DNA of 64,000 nt from Bradyrhizobium cytisi (GTDB lineage Bacteria > Pseudomonadota > Alphaproteobacteria > Rhizobiales > Xanthobacteraceae), in the NCBI RefSeq assembly GCF_008123515.1, contig NZ_VSSR01000023.1, positions 166,441 through 230,440 of the forward strand. Reading direction: 5' to 3'. Below are positions 1 to 8,333 of the stretch, piece after piece. Numbering within the stretch: position 1 is the first letter of the stretch; the number at the start of each line of letters is the position of its first letter. The notes under the pieces were generated by a model, which was not told the origin of the DNA, searched no databases, and saw nothing but the letters and a program-made list of their open reading frames with translations. The position numbers and the translations under genes were made by a program.

Positions 1-171
1 CTCGCAATGCGCCCTGCGGCCCTCGTCCTTGGGATCGATCACGGTGACGCGCGACTTGTCGTAATCCAGATGCCGCTCGATCATCGGCAGTGTGCCTTTG
101 CCGATGGAGCCGAAGCCGACCATGACGATGGGACCTGTGATCTTCGCGTAGATCTGCGAGGGGTGGCTCAT
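1..171 (-). CDS. hss: homospermidine synthase, N-terminal part (runs off the window)
   Basis: Only the first 57 codons are inside the window. The protein starts at the ATG ending at 171 and reads through a beta strand and a glycine-rich dinucleotide-binding turn (VGFGSIGKG), then an acidic strand end (VIDPKDEG), as in the N-terminal Rossmann fold of bacterial homospermidine synthase. That enzyme makes homospermidine from putrescine with NAD+. The decarboxylase at 1474-2616 on the same strand would supply putrescine or cadaverine, which supports the call. The rest of the gene lies to the left. Confidence 0.85.
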   Translation of the reverse strand, partial: MSHPSQIYAKITGPIVMVGFGSIGKGTLPMIERHLDYDKSRVTVIDPKDEGRRAHCE

Positions 172-219
172 GGGATGGGTTCTCCGGAACGTGCTGGCGG
201 ACAAAGGGTGAGGGGTGGC

Positions 220-609
220 TCAGGCGCTGCGGCGCTTGGCGGTGACTTCGATCTCGACCTTCATCTCGGGCTTGTAGAGCGCGGAGACGACGAGAAGCGT
301 GGCGGCCGGGCGGATTTCGCCGAGGACTTCGCCGCAGACCGCGAAGTGGGCGTCGGCGTCCTTGGCGTCGGTGAGGTAGTAGGTCACGCGGACCACGTCG
401 GCCATCTCGAATCCGCCCTCCTTCAGGGCCGCCTCGATGGTCTTGAAGCAGTTGCGTGACTGGCTCGTGACATCGGCCGGCATGGTCATCGTGGTGTAGT
501 CATAGCCGGTGGTCCCCGCGACGAAGGCGAACTCGCCGTCGATCACGGCGCGGCTGTAGCCAGCGGTCTTCTCGAAGGGGGAGCCGGTGGAAATCAGGCG
601 ACGGGACAT
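220..609 (-). CDS. RidA/YjgF/UK114 family protein
   Basis: A protein of about 129 residues with the RidA fold: an N-terminal TGSPFEKTAGYSRAV segment, a central FVAGTTG strand, and a C-terminal EIRPAATLLVV segment carrying the family arginine. RidA proteins hydrolyse reactive enamine/imine intermediates released by PLP enzymes; some paralogues have other deaminase roles. I chose the ATG at 609 (MSRRLIS) because the reading frame upstream to 678 shows no conserved residues. It lies 48 nt from homospermidine synthase and in the same direction as the PLP-dependent decarboxylase upstream. The substrate cannot be told from sequence. Confidence 0.85.
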   Translation of the reverse strand: MSRRLISTGSPFEKTAGYSRAVIDGEFAFVAGTTGYDYTTMTMPADVTSQSRNCFKTIEAALKEGGFEMADVVRVTYYLTDAKDADAHFAVCGEVLGEIRPAATLLVVSALYKPEMKVEIEVTAKRRSA

Positions 610-752
610 GGTTCGGCCTCGGCTGAAAGGGTGTTTCGCGGGGTTAAAGGGCGTTTCCGGGGCCTGCGCAACCCCCAAGGAGCGGTGTCAAGTAGGCGTA
701 GCCGGGCATCGCCGCTCAAAGCGGCTTCGGTCGTCGCCATCATGGCAGTCCC

Positions 753-1340
753 TTAAGCCGCGTGCGCTTCGAGGGGGCGAACCGCCCTCCGTTTGGGCAG
801 GGCCGCGCCGGTCGGGACGATCATCCCGCAGGCGCCATCCAGCGCACCGGCCTGAAATTCGATCGCCAGCAGGCGGTCGCGCTCGAACGGGCCGGGCAGC
901 GCCAGTGCGCCGGTCTTCTCCGCAGAGAAGCCGAAGCGGGCGTAGTAGGGCGCATCGCCGAGCAGGATCACGGCGGCATGCCCGCGCGCCCGAGCGGCAG
1001 CCAGCGCTTGTTGCATCAGCGCGGCGCCGATCCCGAGCTCGCAGCAGGCAGGGTCCACCGCTAGCGGTCCGAGGACCAGAGCGGGCCTGCCTCCGGCGCT
1101 GACGTGCCACAGCCGCACGGTTCCCACGAGTGTCCCCTCGTGCATCGCCGACAGCGCAAGGCCTGCGGCAGGTGCACGTCCGTCGCGCAGGCGCTGGCAG
1201 GTGCGGTCATGGCGGTTCTCGCCAAAGCAGGCATCGAGCAGCGCTTCACGCATCGTGAAGTCGACAGCACGCTCGCTGCGGATGGCGAACGGAGCGGCTT
1301 TCGAAGTGATGGCAATCTGTGGCTTCCGAAAAGCAGTCAT
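753..1340 (-). CDS. GNAT family N-acetyltransferase
   Basis: A 195-residue cytosolic acetyltransferase. The acetyl-CoA pyrophosphate-binding segment (motif A) is visible around residues 90-115 as LGPLAVDPACCELGIGAALMQQAL, with the GIG turn replacing the commoner R/QxxGxG/A. It is followed by AVILLGDAPYYARFGF, a typical GNAT motif-B strand and Tyr/Phe-rich helix. It most resembles the YhbS-like subgroup. The acceptor substrate is unknown. It sits alone between RidA and the decarboxylase on the same strand. Confidence 0.85.
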   Translation of the reverse strand: MTAFRKPQIAITSKAAPFAIRSERAVDFTMREALLDACFGENRHDRTCQRLRDGRAPAAGLALSAMHEGTLVGTVRLWHVSAGGRPALVLGPLAVDPACCELGIGAALMQQALAAARARGHAAVILLGDAPYYARFGFSAEKTGALALPGPFERDRLLAIEFQAGALDGACGMIVPTGAALPKRRAVRPLEAHAA

Positions 1341-1418
1341 GGCGCGTCAGTCCCCGCTTGAGCCGACGTGCACGCAGCACGCCGGTCCAAGGCGTCATCA
1401 GAATGGCAATGTCGGGAA

Positions 1419-1440
1419 GGGAGCCGGCGGACCGGCTCCC
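1419..1440. terminator. stem-loop 3' of the decarboxylase gene
   Basis: A perfect 9-bp stem (GGGAGCCGG / CCGGCTCCC) with a 4-nt loop, 34 nt past the stop codon of the minus-strand decarboxylase. There is no good U-run on either strand, so it may be a Rho-independent terminator with a weak tail or only an mRNA 3' stabiliser. Confidence 0.45.
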
Positions 1441-1473
1441 GGGTTCGTCAGGCCTCAGAAAGAGAGAGGCGGA

Positions 1474-2616
1474 TCAGATGTGGTAGGTCTTCAGCGGCGG
1501 GATGCCGTTGAACGCCACCGCCGAGTAGGTCGACGTATAGGCCCCGGTGCCTTCGATCAGCAGCTTGTCGCCGATCTCGAGCGTCACCGGAAGCGGATAC
1601 GGGTTCTTCTCGTACAGCACGTCGGCGCTGTCGCAAGTCGGGCCGGCGAGCACGCACGGGGTCATGTCCGCGCCGTCATGCGGGGTACGGATGGCATAGC
1701 GGATCGACTCGTCCATCGTCTCGGCGAGACCGCCGAACTTGCCGATGTCCAGATACACCCAGCGCACCTCGTCCTCGTCGCTCTTCTTCGAGATGAGCAC
1801 GACCTCGGATTCGATGATGCCGGCGTTGCCCACCATGCCGCGGCCCGGCTCGATGATGGTTTCCGGAATCTGGTTGCCGAAGTGCTTGCGCAGCGCGCGG
1901 AAGATCGAGCGGCCGTAGGTCACGACCGGCGGCACGTCCTTCAGGTACTTGGTCGGGAAGCCGCCGCCCATGTTGACCATGGAGAGGTTGATGCCGCGCT
2001 CGGCGCAGTCGCGGAACACCTGCGAGGCCATCGCCAGAGCGCGGTCCCACGCCTTCACCTTGCGCTGCTGCGAGCCGACATGGAAGGAGATGCCGCACGG
2101 CTCCAGGCCCAGACGCTTGGCGACGTCGAGCACCTCGACGGCCATTTCCGGGTCGCAGCCGAACTTGCGCGACAGCGGCCATTCGGCGCCGGCGCAGTCA
2201 TAGAGGATGCGGCAGAACACCTTCGCGCCGGGAGCGGCACGGGCGACTTTCTCGACCTCGGGGACGCAGTCCACGGCAAACAGCCGGATGCCGAGCGCGA
2301 AGGCGCGCGCGATATCACGTTCCTTCTTGATCGTGTTGCCGAAGGAGATGCGGTCGGGCGTAGCGCCAGCAGCCAGCGCCATCTCGATCTCGGCGACGGT
2401 CGCGGTGTCGAAGCACGAGCCCATCGATGCCAGCAGCGCCAGCACTTCCGGCGCCGGGTTCGCCTTGACGGCATAGAACACGCGGCTGTCGGGCAGCGCC
2501 TTGGCAAAGGTCTGGTAATTGTCGCGCACGACCTCGAGGTCGACGACGAGGCAAGGCTCGGTGTCCCGGCCCTCGCTGCGGCGGTTGCGCAGGAATTCCT
2601 GAATACGTTCGGTCAT
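1474..2616 (-). CDS. ornithine/lysine decarboxylase (fold-type III, PLP)
   Basis: A 380-residue alanine-racemase-fold decarboxylase producing putrescine (and probably cadaverine) from ornithine (lysine). Lys51 in FYAVKANP is the Schiff-base lysine. A Gly-rich MGGGFP turn and EPGRGMVG bind the PLP phosphate. GPTCDSADVLY holds the catalytic cysteine contributed across the dimer. The length fits bacterial and eukaryotic ODC rather than the larger fold-type I SpeF. The start at 2616 has a GGGAGAG Shine-Dalgarno. A long leader precedes it and homospermidine synthase lies downstream on the same strand, so the two probably form the polyamine pathway of this organism. Confidence 0.93.
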   Translation of the reverse strand: MTERIQEFLRNRRSEGRDTEPCLVVDLEVVRDNYQTFAKALPDSRVFYAVKANPAPEVLALLASMGSCFDTATVAEIEMALAAGATPDRISFGNTIKKERDIARAFALGIRLFAVDCVPEVEKVARAAPGAKVFCRILYDCAGAEWPLSRKFGCDPEMAVEVLDVAKRLGLEPCGISFHVGSQQRKVKAWDRALAMASQVFRDCAERGINLSMVNMGGGFPTKYLKDVPPVVTYGRSIFRALRKHFGNQIPETIIEPGRGMVGNAGIIESEVVLISKKSDEDEVRWVYLDIGKFGGLAETMDESIRYAIRTPHDGADMTPCVLAGPTCDSADVLYEKNPYPLPVTLEIGDKLLIEGTGAYTSTYSAVAFNGIPPLKTYHI

Positions 2617-3133
2617 AGCACTCTCCCAAACGGCCCAGCGACGGGGATCCGTTCAAAAAATGTCGTCGGATAAGAGTGCTCCGGCCAGATCACGCGATGG
2701 AGGCGTGACGAGCCAAAGACTCACATCAGACTGTGCTGCCGTGGATTGGTTGGGAATTTTTCCCGCCCGCACACCTGGCAATGAAGGACAAGCCTTTTCA
2801 GTAGCCCGCGCCGGCGTTGGACTGCCGGTAGAGACCAAAAAAGCCCGATCCGTCGTTGCTTTAAGTCGCGTCCCCCGTTGAGAGCGGGGTGCGCCGGTTC
2901 GCCTCCGGCTGCCAGTCACGGTTGCAAAGGGCAAAGTCACCTTCGACAAGGCATCTCTTTGAGAGAGATGCTGGACGCTCCGGGTTTGCTTCCGTCATCT
3001 GACTTTAAAGGTCTTCCGACTTCTGCACTTCCGAAGAGCCCCTCGGCTTCTTCACCCCTTGGCGGCTGTCCGGCCTCTTGTCCGGATACCTACCGACTGA
3101 CACACGACCACAGGCACGTGCGAAATTGGGCAA
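2617..3133 (-). promoter_or_regulatory. long structured 5' leader, candidate speF RNA element
   Basis: About 515 nt separate a plausible promoter from the decarboxylase start, with no convincing gene on either strand. Read on the minus strand it contains several clear stems, for example GCATCTCT...AGAGATGC near 2950-2970. Alphaproteobacterial ornithine decarboxylase genes are known to carry the structured speF leader RNA in this position. I infer that identity from position, length and structure; I did not match it to a covariance model. Confidence 0.45.
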
Positions 3134-3139
3134 GAACGC

Positions 3140-3167
3140 ACATAAGGGTTTTGAATCTCGATCGCAA
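3140..3167 (-). promoter_or_regulatory. putative housekeeping promoter of the decarboxylase leader
   Basis: On the minus strand TTGCGA (3162-3167) and TTATGT (3140-3145) are separated by 16 nt. Transcription would start near 3133 and give a leader of about 515 nt. The hexamers are imperfect but this is the best pair in the AT-richer stretch upstream of the leader. Confidence 0.35.
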
Positions 3168-3281
3168 GAATTTTTTTAGCCTAGCGACAAGATTACCTAA
3201 CATCTGCTTGCGCTGTGATGCGCGAGCGACGCTGAAGATGAACAGGCGTTAAGTTTTTCCAGAGCAGCGCGTGTGCGCGCG

Positions 3282-3536
3282 TCAGCCGCGCTTCGTGAAC
3301 GGCTCGACACGCTGAGCGGCGCGGATGAAGGCGGTCATCACCAGCACGCCGAGCGCAAACATCACGGCCTGAAGGATGTGCGCGCCCTGGTCGCCGAGCC
3401 CGAACAGAATTGCGAGTGCCCAGCCGCCGGCAAATGCCGCACCGAACACCTCGGCACCGATCAGGATGGCGGCGCTGACAACGGTGATGACGCTCGGCCA
3501 GACGATCTGACGGGAAGACGAGGAGGAGGCGTTCAT
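3282..3536 (-). CDS. small inner-membrane protein, unknown function
   Basis: An 84-residue protein with two hydrophobic segments (about residues 11-35, VITVVSAAILIGAEVFGAAFAGG, and 46-66, HILQAVMFALGVLVMTAF), a short basic C-terminus and no recognised family motif. I chose the ATG at 3536 because the frame further up overlaps the region before the divergent peptidase gene and shows low-complexity residues. It is divergent from the M3 peptidase, 135 nt apart. Function unknown. Confidence 0.6.
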   Translation of the reverse strand: MNASSSSSRQIVWPSVITVVSAAILIGAEVFGAAFAGGWALAILFGLGDQGAHILQAVMFALGVLVMTAFIRAAQRVEPFTKRG

Positions 3537-3671
3537 GGGCTTTGGGGTCCGTAGCTTCGAGGGCCGCAATCTCCCCGAAAAGGCGGGCGGGAGCAAGGCC
3601 AAATGGCCCAAAAAAGCCCCATCGCGTGCTATAGCTGGATCCAACAAATCGGCTCAAAAAACGGACTTGTG

Positions 3672-5753
3672 ATGTCAGACCCCCGCCAAACCACGGACAC
3701 CGAGGCCAACCCGCTGCTGAAGGCCTGGGTGACGCCATTTGTGACCCCGCCCTTCGACGAGATCAAGCCGGAGCATTTCCTCCCCGCCTTCGAGCGGGCT
3801 TTTGCCGATCACTCCGCCGAGATCGCGGCGATCACCAACGATCCGGCCGCGGCCGACTTCGCCAACACCGTCACGGCGCTGGAGCGCTCCGGCAAGCTGC
3901 TCAACAAGGTTGCTTCCGTCTTCTACGACCTGGTCTCGGCGCATTCCAACCCGGCCATCCTGGAGATCGACAAGGAGGTTTCCTTGCGGATGGCGCGGCA
4001 CTGGAATCCAATCATGATGAATGCCGTGCTGTTTGGCCGCATCGCCCAGCTGCACGAGAACCGCGCCAATCTCGGCCTCGACCCGGAGCAGCTCCGCCTG
4101 CTGGAGCGCACCTACACCCGCTTCCACCGCGCCGGCGCCGGCCTCTCCGACGAGGCCAAGACGCGCATGGCCGAGATCAACGAGAAGCTGGCCCAGCTCG
4201 CGACCGGCTTCAGCCATCATCTGCTCGGCGACGAGCAGGACTGGTTCATGGAGCTCGGTGAGGCCGACCGCCAGGGCCTGCCGGAGAGCTTCGTCGCCGC
4301 CGCCAAAGCTGCGGCAGAAGATCGCGGCATGGAAGGCAAGGCCATCGTGACGCTGTCGCGCTCCTCGACCGAGCCGTTCCTGAAGAGCTCGGCCCGGCGC
4401 GACCTGCGCGAGAAGGTCTACAAGGCCTTCACGGCGCGCGGCGACAACGGCAATTCCAACGACAACAACACGACCATCGGCGAGATCCTGAAGCTGCGCG
4501 AGGAGAGCGCCAAGCTGTTGGGCTACCCGACCTTCGCGGCCTACCGGCTCGAAGACTCCATGGCCAAGACGCCGGATGCGGTTCGCGGCCTGCTCGAACG
4601 GGTCTGGAAGCCGGCCCGGGCCCGGGCACTCGCCGACCGCGACGAGATGCAGGCGCTGATCACGGAGGAGGGCGGCAATTTCAAGCTCTCTCCCTGGGAT
4701 TGGCGCTTCTACGCCGAGAAGCTCCGGCTCCAGCGCGCCAATTTCGACGACGCCGCGATCAAGCCTTATCTGACGCTCGACCATATGATCGCCGCCGCCT
4801 TCGACTGCGCCACGCGCCTGTTCGGCGTCACCTTTGCGGAGCGCAAGGACGTGCCGGTCTGGCACCCGGATGTCAGGGTCTGGGAGGTGAAGGGCCCCGA
4901 CGGCAAGCACAAGGCGCTGTTCTACGGCGACTACTATGCCCGGCCGTCAAAACGCTCCGGCGCGTGGATGACCTCGCTGCGCGACCAGCAGAAGCTCGAT
5001 GGCGAGATCGCGCCGCTCGTCATCAACGTCTGCAATTTTGCCAAGGGTACCGGAGCCGAGCCCTCGCTGCTGTCACCCGACGATGCCCGCACCCTGTTCC
5101 ACGAGTTCGGCCACGGGCTGCATGGCATGCTCTCCAATGTGACGTATCCGTCACTGTCGGGCACCTCGGTGTTCACCGATTTCGTTGAGCTGCCCTCGCA
5201 GCTCTACGAGCACTGGCAGGAGCGGCCCGAGGTGCTGCAGCAATTCGCCCGCCACTACCAGACCGGCGAGCCGCTGCCGGACGACCTGCTCAGGCGCTTC
5301 CTTGCCGCGCGAAAATTCAACCAGGGTTTTGCCACCGTCGAGTTCGTCTCCTCGGCGCTGGTCGATCTCGAATTCCACTCCCAGCCGGCGGCAGCCGTGC
5401 AGGATGTCCGCGCCTTCGAGAGACGCGAGCTGGAGAAGATCGGCATGCCCGAGGAAATCGCGATGCGGCACCGGCCGACCCAGTTCGGCCATATCTTCTC
5501 CGGCGACCACTACGCGGCCGGCTATTACAGCTACATGTGGTCGGAGGTGATGGACGCCGACGCCTTCGGCGCCTTCGAGGAGGCCGGCAACATCTTCGAT
5601 CCTGATGTGGCCAAGCGCCTGCACGACGACATCTATTCGAGCGGCGGATCGGTCGATCCGGAAGCCGCCTACGAGGCCTTCCGCGGCCGCCCGCCCGAGC
5701 CCGACGCGCTGCTCCGCCGTCGCGGCCTGCTCGACGCTCCGAAGGCGGCCTGA
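3672..5753 (+). CDS. M3 family oligopeptidase / peptidyl-dipeptidase
   Basis: A 693-residue zinc metallopeptidase of the thimet-oligopeptidase clan (Dcp or oligopeptidase A type), normally cytosolic and degrading short peptides. The zinc motif HEFGH is at residues 477-481, and the third ligand region (FVELPSQLYEHW) follows about 25 residues later. The GHIFSGDHYAAGYYSYMWSE region near the C-terminus carries the Tyr/His residues that line the M3 active site. The ATG at 3672 (MSDPRQ) starts the conserved N-terminus; an upstream in-frame ATG at 3603 would add 23 unconserved residues. Its TGA overlaps the next ATG (TGATG), so it is translationally coupled to the DUF1007 gene. Confidence 0.92.
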   Translation: MSDPRQTTDTEANPLLKAWVTPFVTPPFDEIKPEHFLPAFERAFADHSAEIAAITNDPAAADFANTVTALERSGKLLNKVASVFYDLVSAHSNPAILEIDKEVSLRMARHWNPIMMNAVLFGRIAQLHENRANLGLDPEQLRLLERTYTRFHRAGAGLSDEAKTRMAEINEKLAQLATGFSHHLLGDEQDWFMELGEADRQGLPESFVAAAKAAAEDRGMEGKAIVTLSRSSTEPFLKSSARRDLREKVYKAFTARGDNGNSNDNNTTIGEILKLREESAKLLGYPTFAAYRLEDSMAKTPDAVRGLLERVWKPARARALADRDEMQALITEEGGNFKLSPWDWRFYAEKLRLQRANFDDAAIKPYLTLDHMIAAAFDCATRLFGVTFAERKDVPVWHPDVRVWEVKGPDGKHKALFYGDYYARPSKRSGAWMTSLRDQQKLDGEIAPLVINVCNFAKGTGAEPSLLSPDDARTLFHEFGHGLHGMLSNVTYPSLSGTSVFTDFVELPSQLYEHWQERPEVLQQFARHYQTGEPLPDDLLRRFLAARKFNQGFATVEFVSSALVDLEFHSQPAAAVQDVRAFERRELEKIGMPEEIAMRHRPTQFGHIFSGDHYAAGYYSYMWSEVMDADAFGAFEEAGNIFDPDVAKRLHDDIYSSGGSVDPEAAYEAFRGRPPEPDALLRRRGLLDAPKAA

Positions 5754-6400
5754 TGGGCATGCGCGCCCTGCTAGGATGGTTCCTCTCCGCGGCAATGATG
5801 CTCGCGGCAAGTGCGGCAAGCGCGCATCCGCATGTTTCGGTAGCAGTGACGAGCGAGCTGCTTTATGCGCCGGACGGCGCCGTAACCGGCATCCGTCACG
5901 CCTGGACTTTCGACGACGCATTCTCGGCCAACGCTGTGCAGGGGCTTCGGGGGGAGGCTACGGGCGCCTACACCCGCGAGGAGCTGGCGCCGTTGGCGCA
6001 GACCGAAGTCGAGTCACTGAAGAATAACGCCTACTTCACCTTCTTGAGGGTAAAGGAGAGACTCCCGATTGCAGAGCCTGTCGATTACTTCTTTGACTAC
6101 AAGGACGACCACCTGACTCTGCATTTTACGCTGCCGCTGAAAACGCCTGTGAAGGCGAAGTTTCTTCATCTGACTATTTTTGATCGTTCCTTTTTCATCG
6201 ATTTTCGGTTGGCAAACGAGCATCCGCTCAAACTTGTCGGTGCGCCCGCCGGTTGTGAGGTATGGCTGCGGCGGTCAATGGGCAACGACCGGGACCGCAA
6301 GCTGGTGCAGGAAGCGAGCGAGGATACCTTCAAGGAGGGCGGTGCGAACGTCGCCGTCGGCCTGTTGTTCGGCGTTCCGATCGAGGTGGAGTGCCCATGA
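5753..6400 (+). CDS. DUF1007 family periplasmic protein, copy 1
   Basis: A 215-residue protein with a Sec signal peptide (cleavage after about residue 24, ASA-HPHV) and the DUF1007 core: HPHVSV at the mature N-terminus, HAWTFDDAFSANAVQGL, and a C-terminal FDRSFFIDF block. The mature protein begins with His-Pro-His, a possible metal ligand. DUF1007 proteins are often encoded beside nickel/cobalt NicO transporters, as here, and are thought to serve as periplasmic partners; their biochemical role is not established. The start overlaps the stop of the peptidase, and the stop overlaps the start of copy 2 (ATGA). It is less conserved than copy 2 in its middle third. Confidence 0.85.
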   Translation: MGMRALLGWFLSAAMMLAASAASAHPHVSVAVTSELLYAPDGAVTGIRHAWTFDDAFSANAVQGLRGEATGAYTREELAPLAQTEVESLKNNAYFTFLRVKERLPIAEPVDYFFDYKDDHLTLHFTLPLKTPVKAKFLHLTIFDRSFFIDFRLANEHPLKLVGAPAGCEVWLRRSMGNDRDRKLVQEASEDTFKEGGANVAVGLLFGVPIEVECP

Positions 6401-7056
6401 TCCTGCCGGTTTGGATACTTCCGATGCGCCGCCTGTTCGGACTGCTGCTCGCCGCCGCGATGACCTTTGCGGCAGGTGCGGCGCGCGCGCATCCGCATGT
6501 CTGGATCACCGCGACCAGCGAATTGCTCTACGCCGCGGACGGCAGCATCACCGGCGTGCGCCACGCCTGGACCTTTGACGACATGTTCTCGGCCTATGCG
6601 GTGCAGGGGCTCGAGGCCAAGAAGAAAGGGGCCTATACGCGCGAGGAGCTTGGGCCGCTGGCGCAGACCAATGTCGAGTCGCTGAAGGAATATGCTTACT
6701 TCACCTTCGCGCGAGCCGACGGCAAGAAGGAGCGATTCCAGGAGCCGGTCGACTATTATCTCGACTACAAGGACACGGTGCTGACCCTGCACTTCACCTT
6801 GCCGCTGAAGACGCCGCTCAAGCCGAAGCAACTGATGCTGGAAGTGTTCGACCGATCCTTCTTCATCGACTTCCAGATGGCCAAGGACAACCCGGTCAGG
6901 CTGGTCGGTGCGCCCGCGGGCTGTGAGATGAAGCTCGATCGTCCCAGCGACGGCACCGCGACTGCGCAGAAGCTCAATGAGCAGACTTTCATGGACGGAC
7001 CGAACGCCAATTTCGGCATGATGTTCGCCAACAAGATCACGGTGGATTGCCCTTGA
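6397..7056 (+). CDS. DUF1007 family periplasmic protein, copy 2
   Basis: A 219-residue paralogue of the preceding gene with the same order of blocks: signal peptide ending ARA-HPHVWI, HAWTFDDMFSAYAVQGLEAK, YTREELGPLAQTNVESL, YYLDYKD, FDRSFFIDF, LVGAPAGCE and a C-terminal VDCP. Both copies keep two cysteines at equivalent places (GAPAGCE and the CP end), which suggests a periplasmic disulphide. I use the ATG at 6397, which overlaps the upstream TGA; an alternative ATG at 6424 would begin at MRRLFG and gives a more standard signal peptide. The stop overlaps the NicO start. Confidence 0.85.
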   Translation: MILPVWILPMRRLFGLLLAAAMTFAAGAARAHPHVWITATSELLYAADGSITGVRHAWTFDDMFSAYAVQGLEAKKKGAYTREELGPLAQTNVESLKEYAYFTFARADGKKERFQEPVDYYLDYKDTVLTLHFTLPLKTPLKPKQLMLEVFDRSFFIDFQMAKDNPVRLVGAPAGCEMKLDRPSDGTATAQKLNEQTFMDGPNANFGMMFANKITVDCP

Positions 7057-8147
7057 AGCCGCATCTCTCGCATCTTGGTCGCGGGCTCCTCGCCTGCGCC
7101 GCTGTTCTCCTCGTCGTCGGCGTGGCCGATGCCGCGCTCCATGATGTCCTCGCGCAAAATCCGTTCGGCGCGCCGAAGTCGGCGCAGGCGGCCGAGCCCG
7201 AGGCCAGCGGCCTCATCGGCTGGCTGCTGGCAAAGCAGTCGGAATTCTATCGCCAGATGTCGTCGACCATCCGCGCTGCGAAGACCGACGGCTCAGCGGT
7301 GTGGACGCTGCTCTTCATCTCCTTTGCCTACGGCATCTTCCACGCCGCCGGCCCCGGCCACGGCAAGGCCGTGATCGCCTCCTATCTCGTCGCCAACCGC
7401 GAGACCGCGCGGCGCGGCATCGCGCTGTCGTTTGCCTCGGCGCTGATGCAGTCGCTGGTCGCGATCCTGATCGTCGGCATCTCGGCCTGGATCCTGAATG
7501 CGACGGCCAAGACCATGTGCAAGGCGGAGGGCGCGATTGAGATCGCGAGCTATGGCCTGATCGCGCTGTTCGGCCTGCGGCTGGTCTGGGTCAAGGGCCG
7601 CACGTTCATCAGCGCGCTCCAGGCGACGCAGCCGGTGCCGGCGATCGCGGGCGTGCCGCACGACCATGATCACAGCCATCACCACCATCATCATGATCAC
7701 GATCACCACGATCACGCACACGCCCTTCAACACCACGCTGATGACCACGTCCACGACGAGCATTGCGGCCATTCCCACGGCCCCACGCCGAGCGAGCTCG
7801 CCGGCCCCGGTGGCTGGCGGCGCGGCTTTGCTGCGATCCTGACCGTCGGCATCCGCCCCTGTTCGGGTGCGATCCTGGTGCTGGTCTTCGCGCTCGCCCA
7901 GGGCCTGTTCTGGGCCGGCATCGCCGCGACCTTCCTGATGGGCCTGGGTACCGCGATCACGGTCGCGGCCATTGCGGTGATTGCCGTGTCCGCCAAGGAC
8001 ATCGCCGGCCGCCTGAGCGGAGTCCGCGACGGCGGCGGCGCCCTCTTCATGCGCGGCATCGAGTTCGGCGCCGCCGCCCTCGTGCTGCTGTTTGGCGCGG
8101 GACTGTTATTCGGCTACATCGCGGCCGAACGGACGACGTGTTTTTAA
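7053..8147 (+). CDS. NicO family nickel/cobalt transporter with His-rich loop
   Basis: About 364 residues. An N-terminal signal-like segment is followed by the NicO/RcnA membrane domain: helix with GIFHAAGPGHGKAVIASYL (the HxxxxGHG-type signature), SFASALMQSLVAI, then a cytosolic or periplasmic loop around residues 205-245 that is more than half histidine and aspartate, then GIRPCSGAILVLVFAL and two more helices. NicO proteins move Ni2+/Co2+, mostly outward for RcnA-like members. The likely start is the TTG at 7053 that overlaps the upstream TGA; a TTG at 7047 is also in frame. The tight coupling with two DUF1007 genes argues for a joint metal-transport unit. Confidence 0.88.
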   Translation: MKPHLSHLGRGLLACAAVLLVVGVADAALHDVLAQNPFGAPKSAQAAEPEASGLIGWLLAKQSEFYRQMSSTIRAAKTDGSAVWTLLFISFAYGIFHAAGPGHGKAVIASYLVANRETARRGIALSFASALMQSLVAILIVGISAWILNATAKTMCKAEGAIEIASYGLIALFGLRLVWVKGRTFISALQATQPVPAIAGVPHDHDHSHHHHHHDHDHHDHAHALQHHADDHVHDEHCGHSHGPTPSELAGPGGWRRGFAAILTVGIRPCSGAILVLVFALAQGLFWAGIAATFLMGLGTAITVAAIAVIAVSAKDIAGRLSGVRDGGGALFMRGIEFGAAALVLLFGAGLLFGYIAAERTTCF

Positions 8148-8155
8148 GCCAAACT

Positions 8156-8330
8156 CTCGTGCCCCGGACGCAGCGCAGCGTCCCTTCGACGATGTGCTGC
8201 ACAGCCGGGGCCCATCTCTCCGTGTGGCAGGGCTTGGCTTTTTGGATCCCGGCTCTGCGGAGCAGCGCCGTAAGCGCGTTTACGCGCGTCTTCAACGCGC
8301 TATGGCGCTGCACCGCGTCCGGGACGCGGG
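8156..8330. repeat. dispersed intergenic palindromic repeat, type C
   Basis: About 175 bp between two convergent genes. The ends are complementary (GCCCCGGACGCAGCGCAGCG near 8161 and CGCGTCCGGGACGCGGG near 8314), with a second internal inverted segment (CAGCCGGGGCCC... / ...GGATCCCGGCTCTG). Repeats with this layout are common in Bradyrhizobium intergenic regions. It may act as a bidirectional terminator for the NicO and MAPEG genes. Confidence 0.6.
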
Positions 8331-8333
8331 TGC

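Noticed and set aside
2878..3252. 124-codon plus-strand frame in the decarboxylase leader
   Set aside because: No Shine-Dalgarno, no family, and it overlaps the structured leader and its promoter on the other strand.
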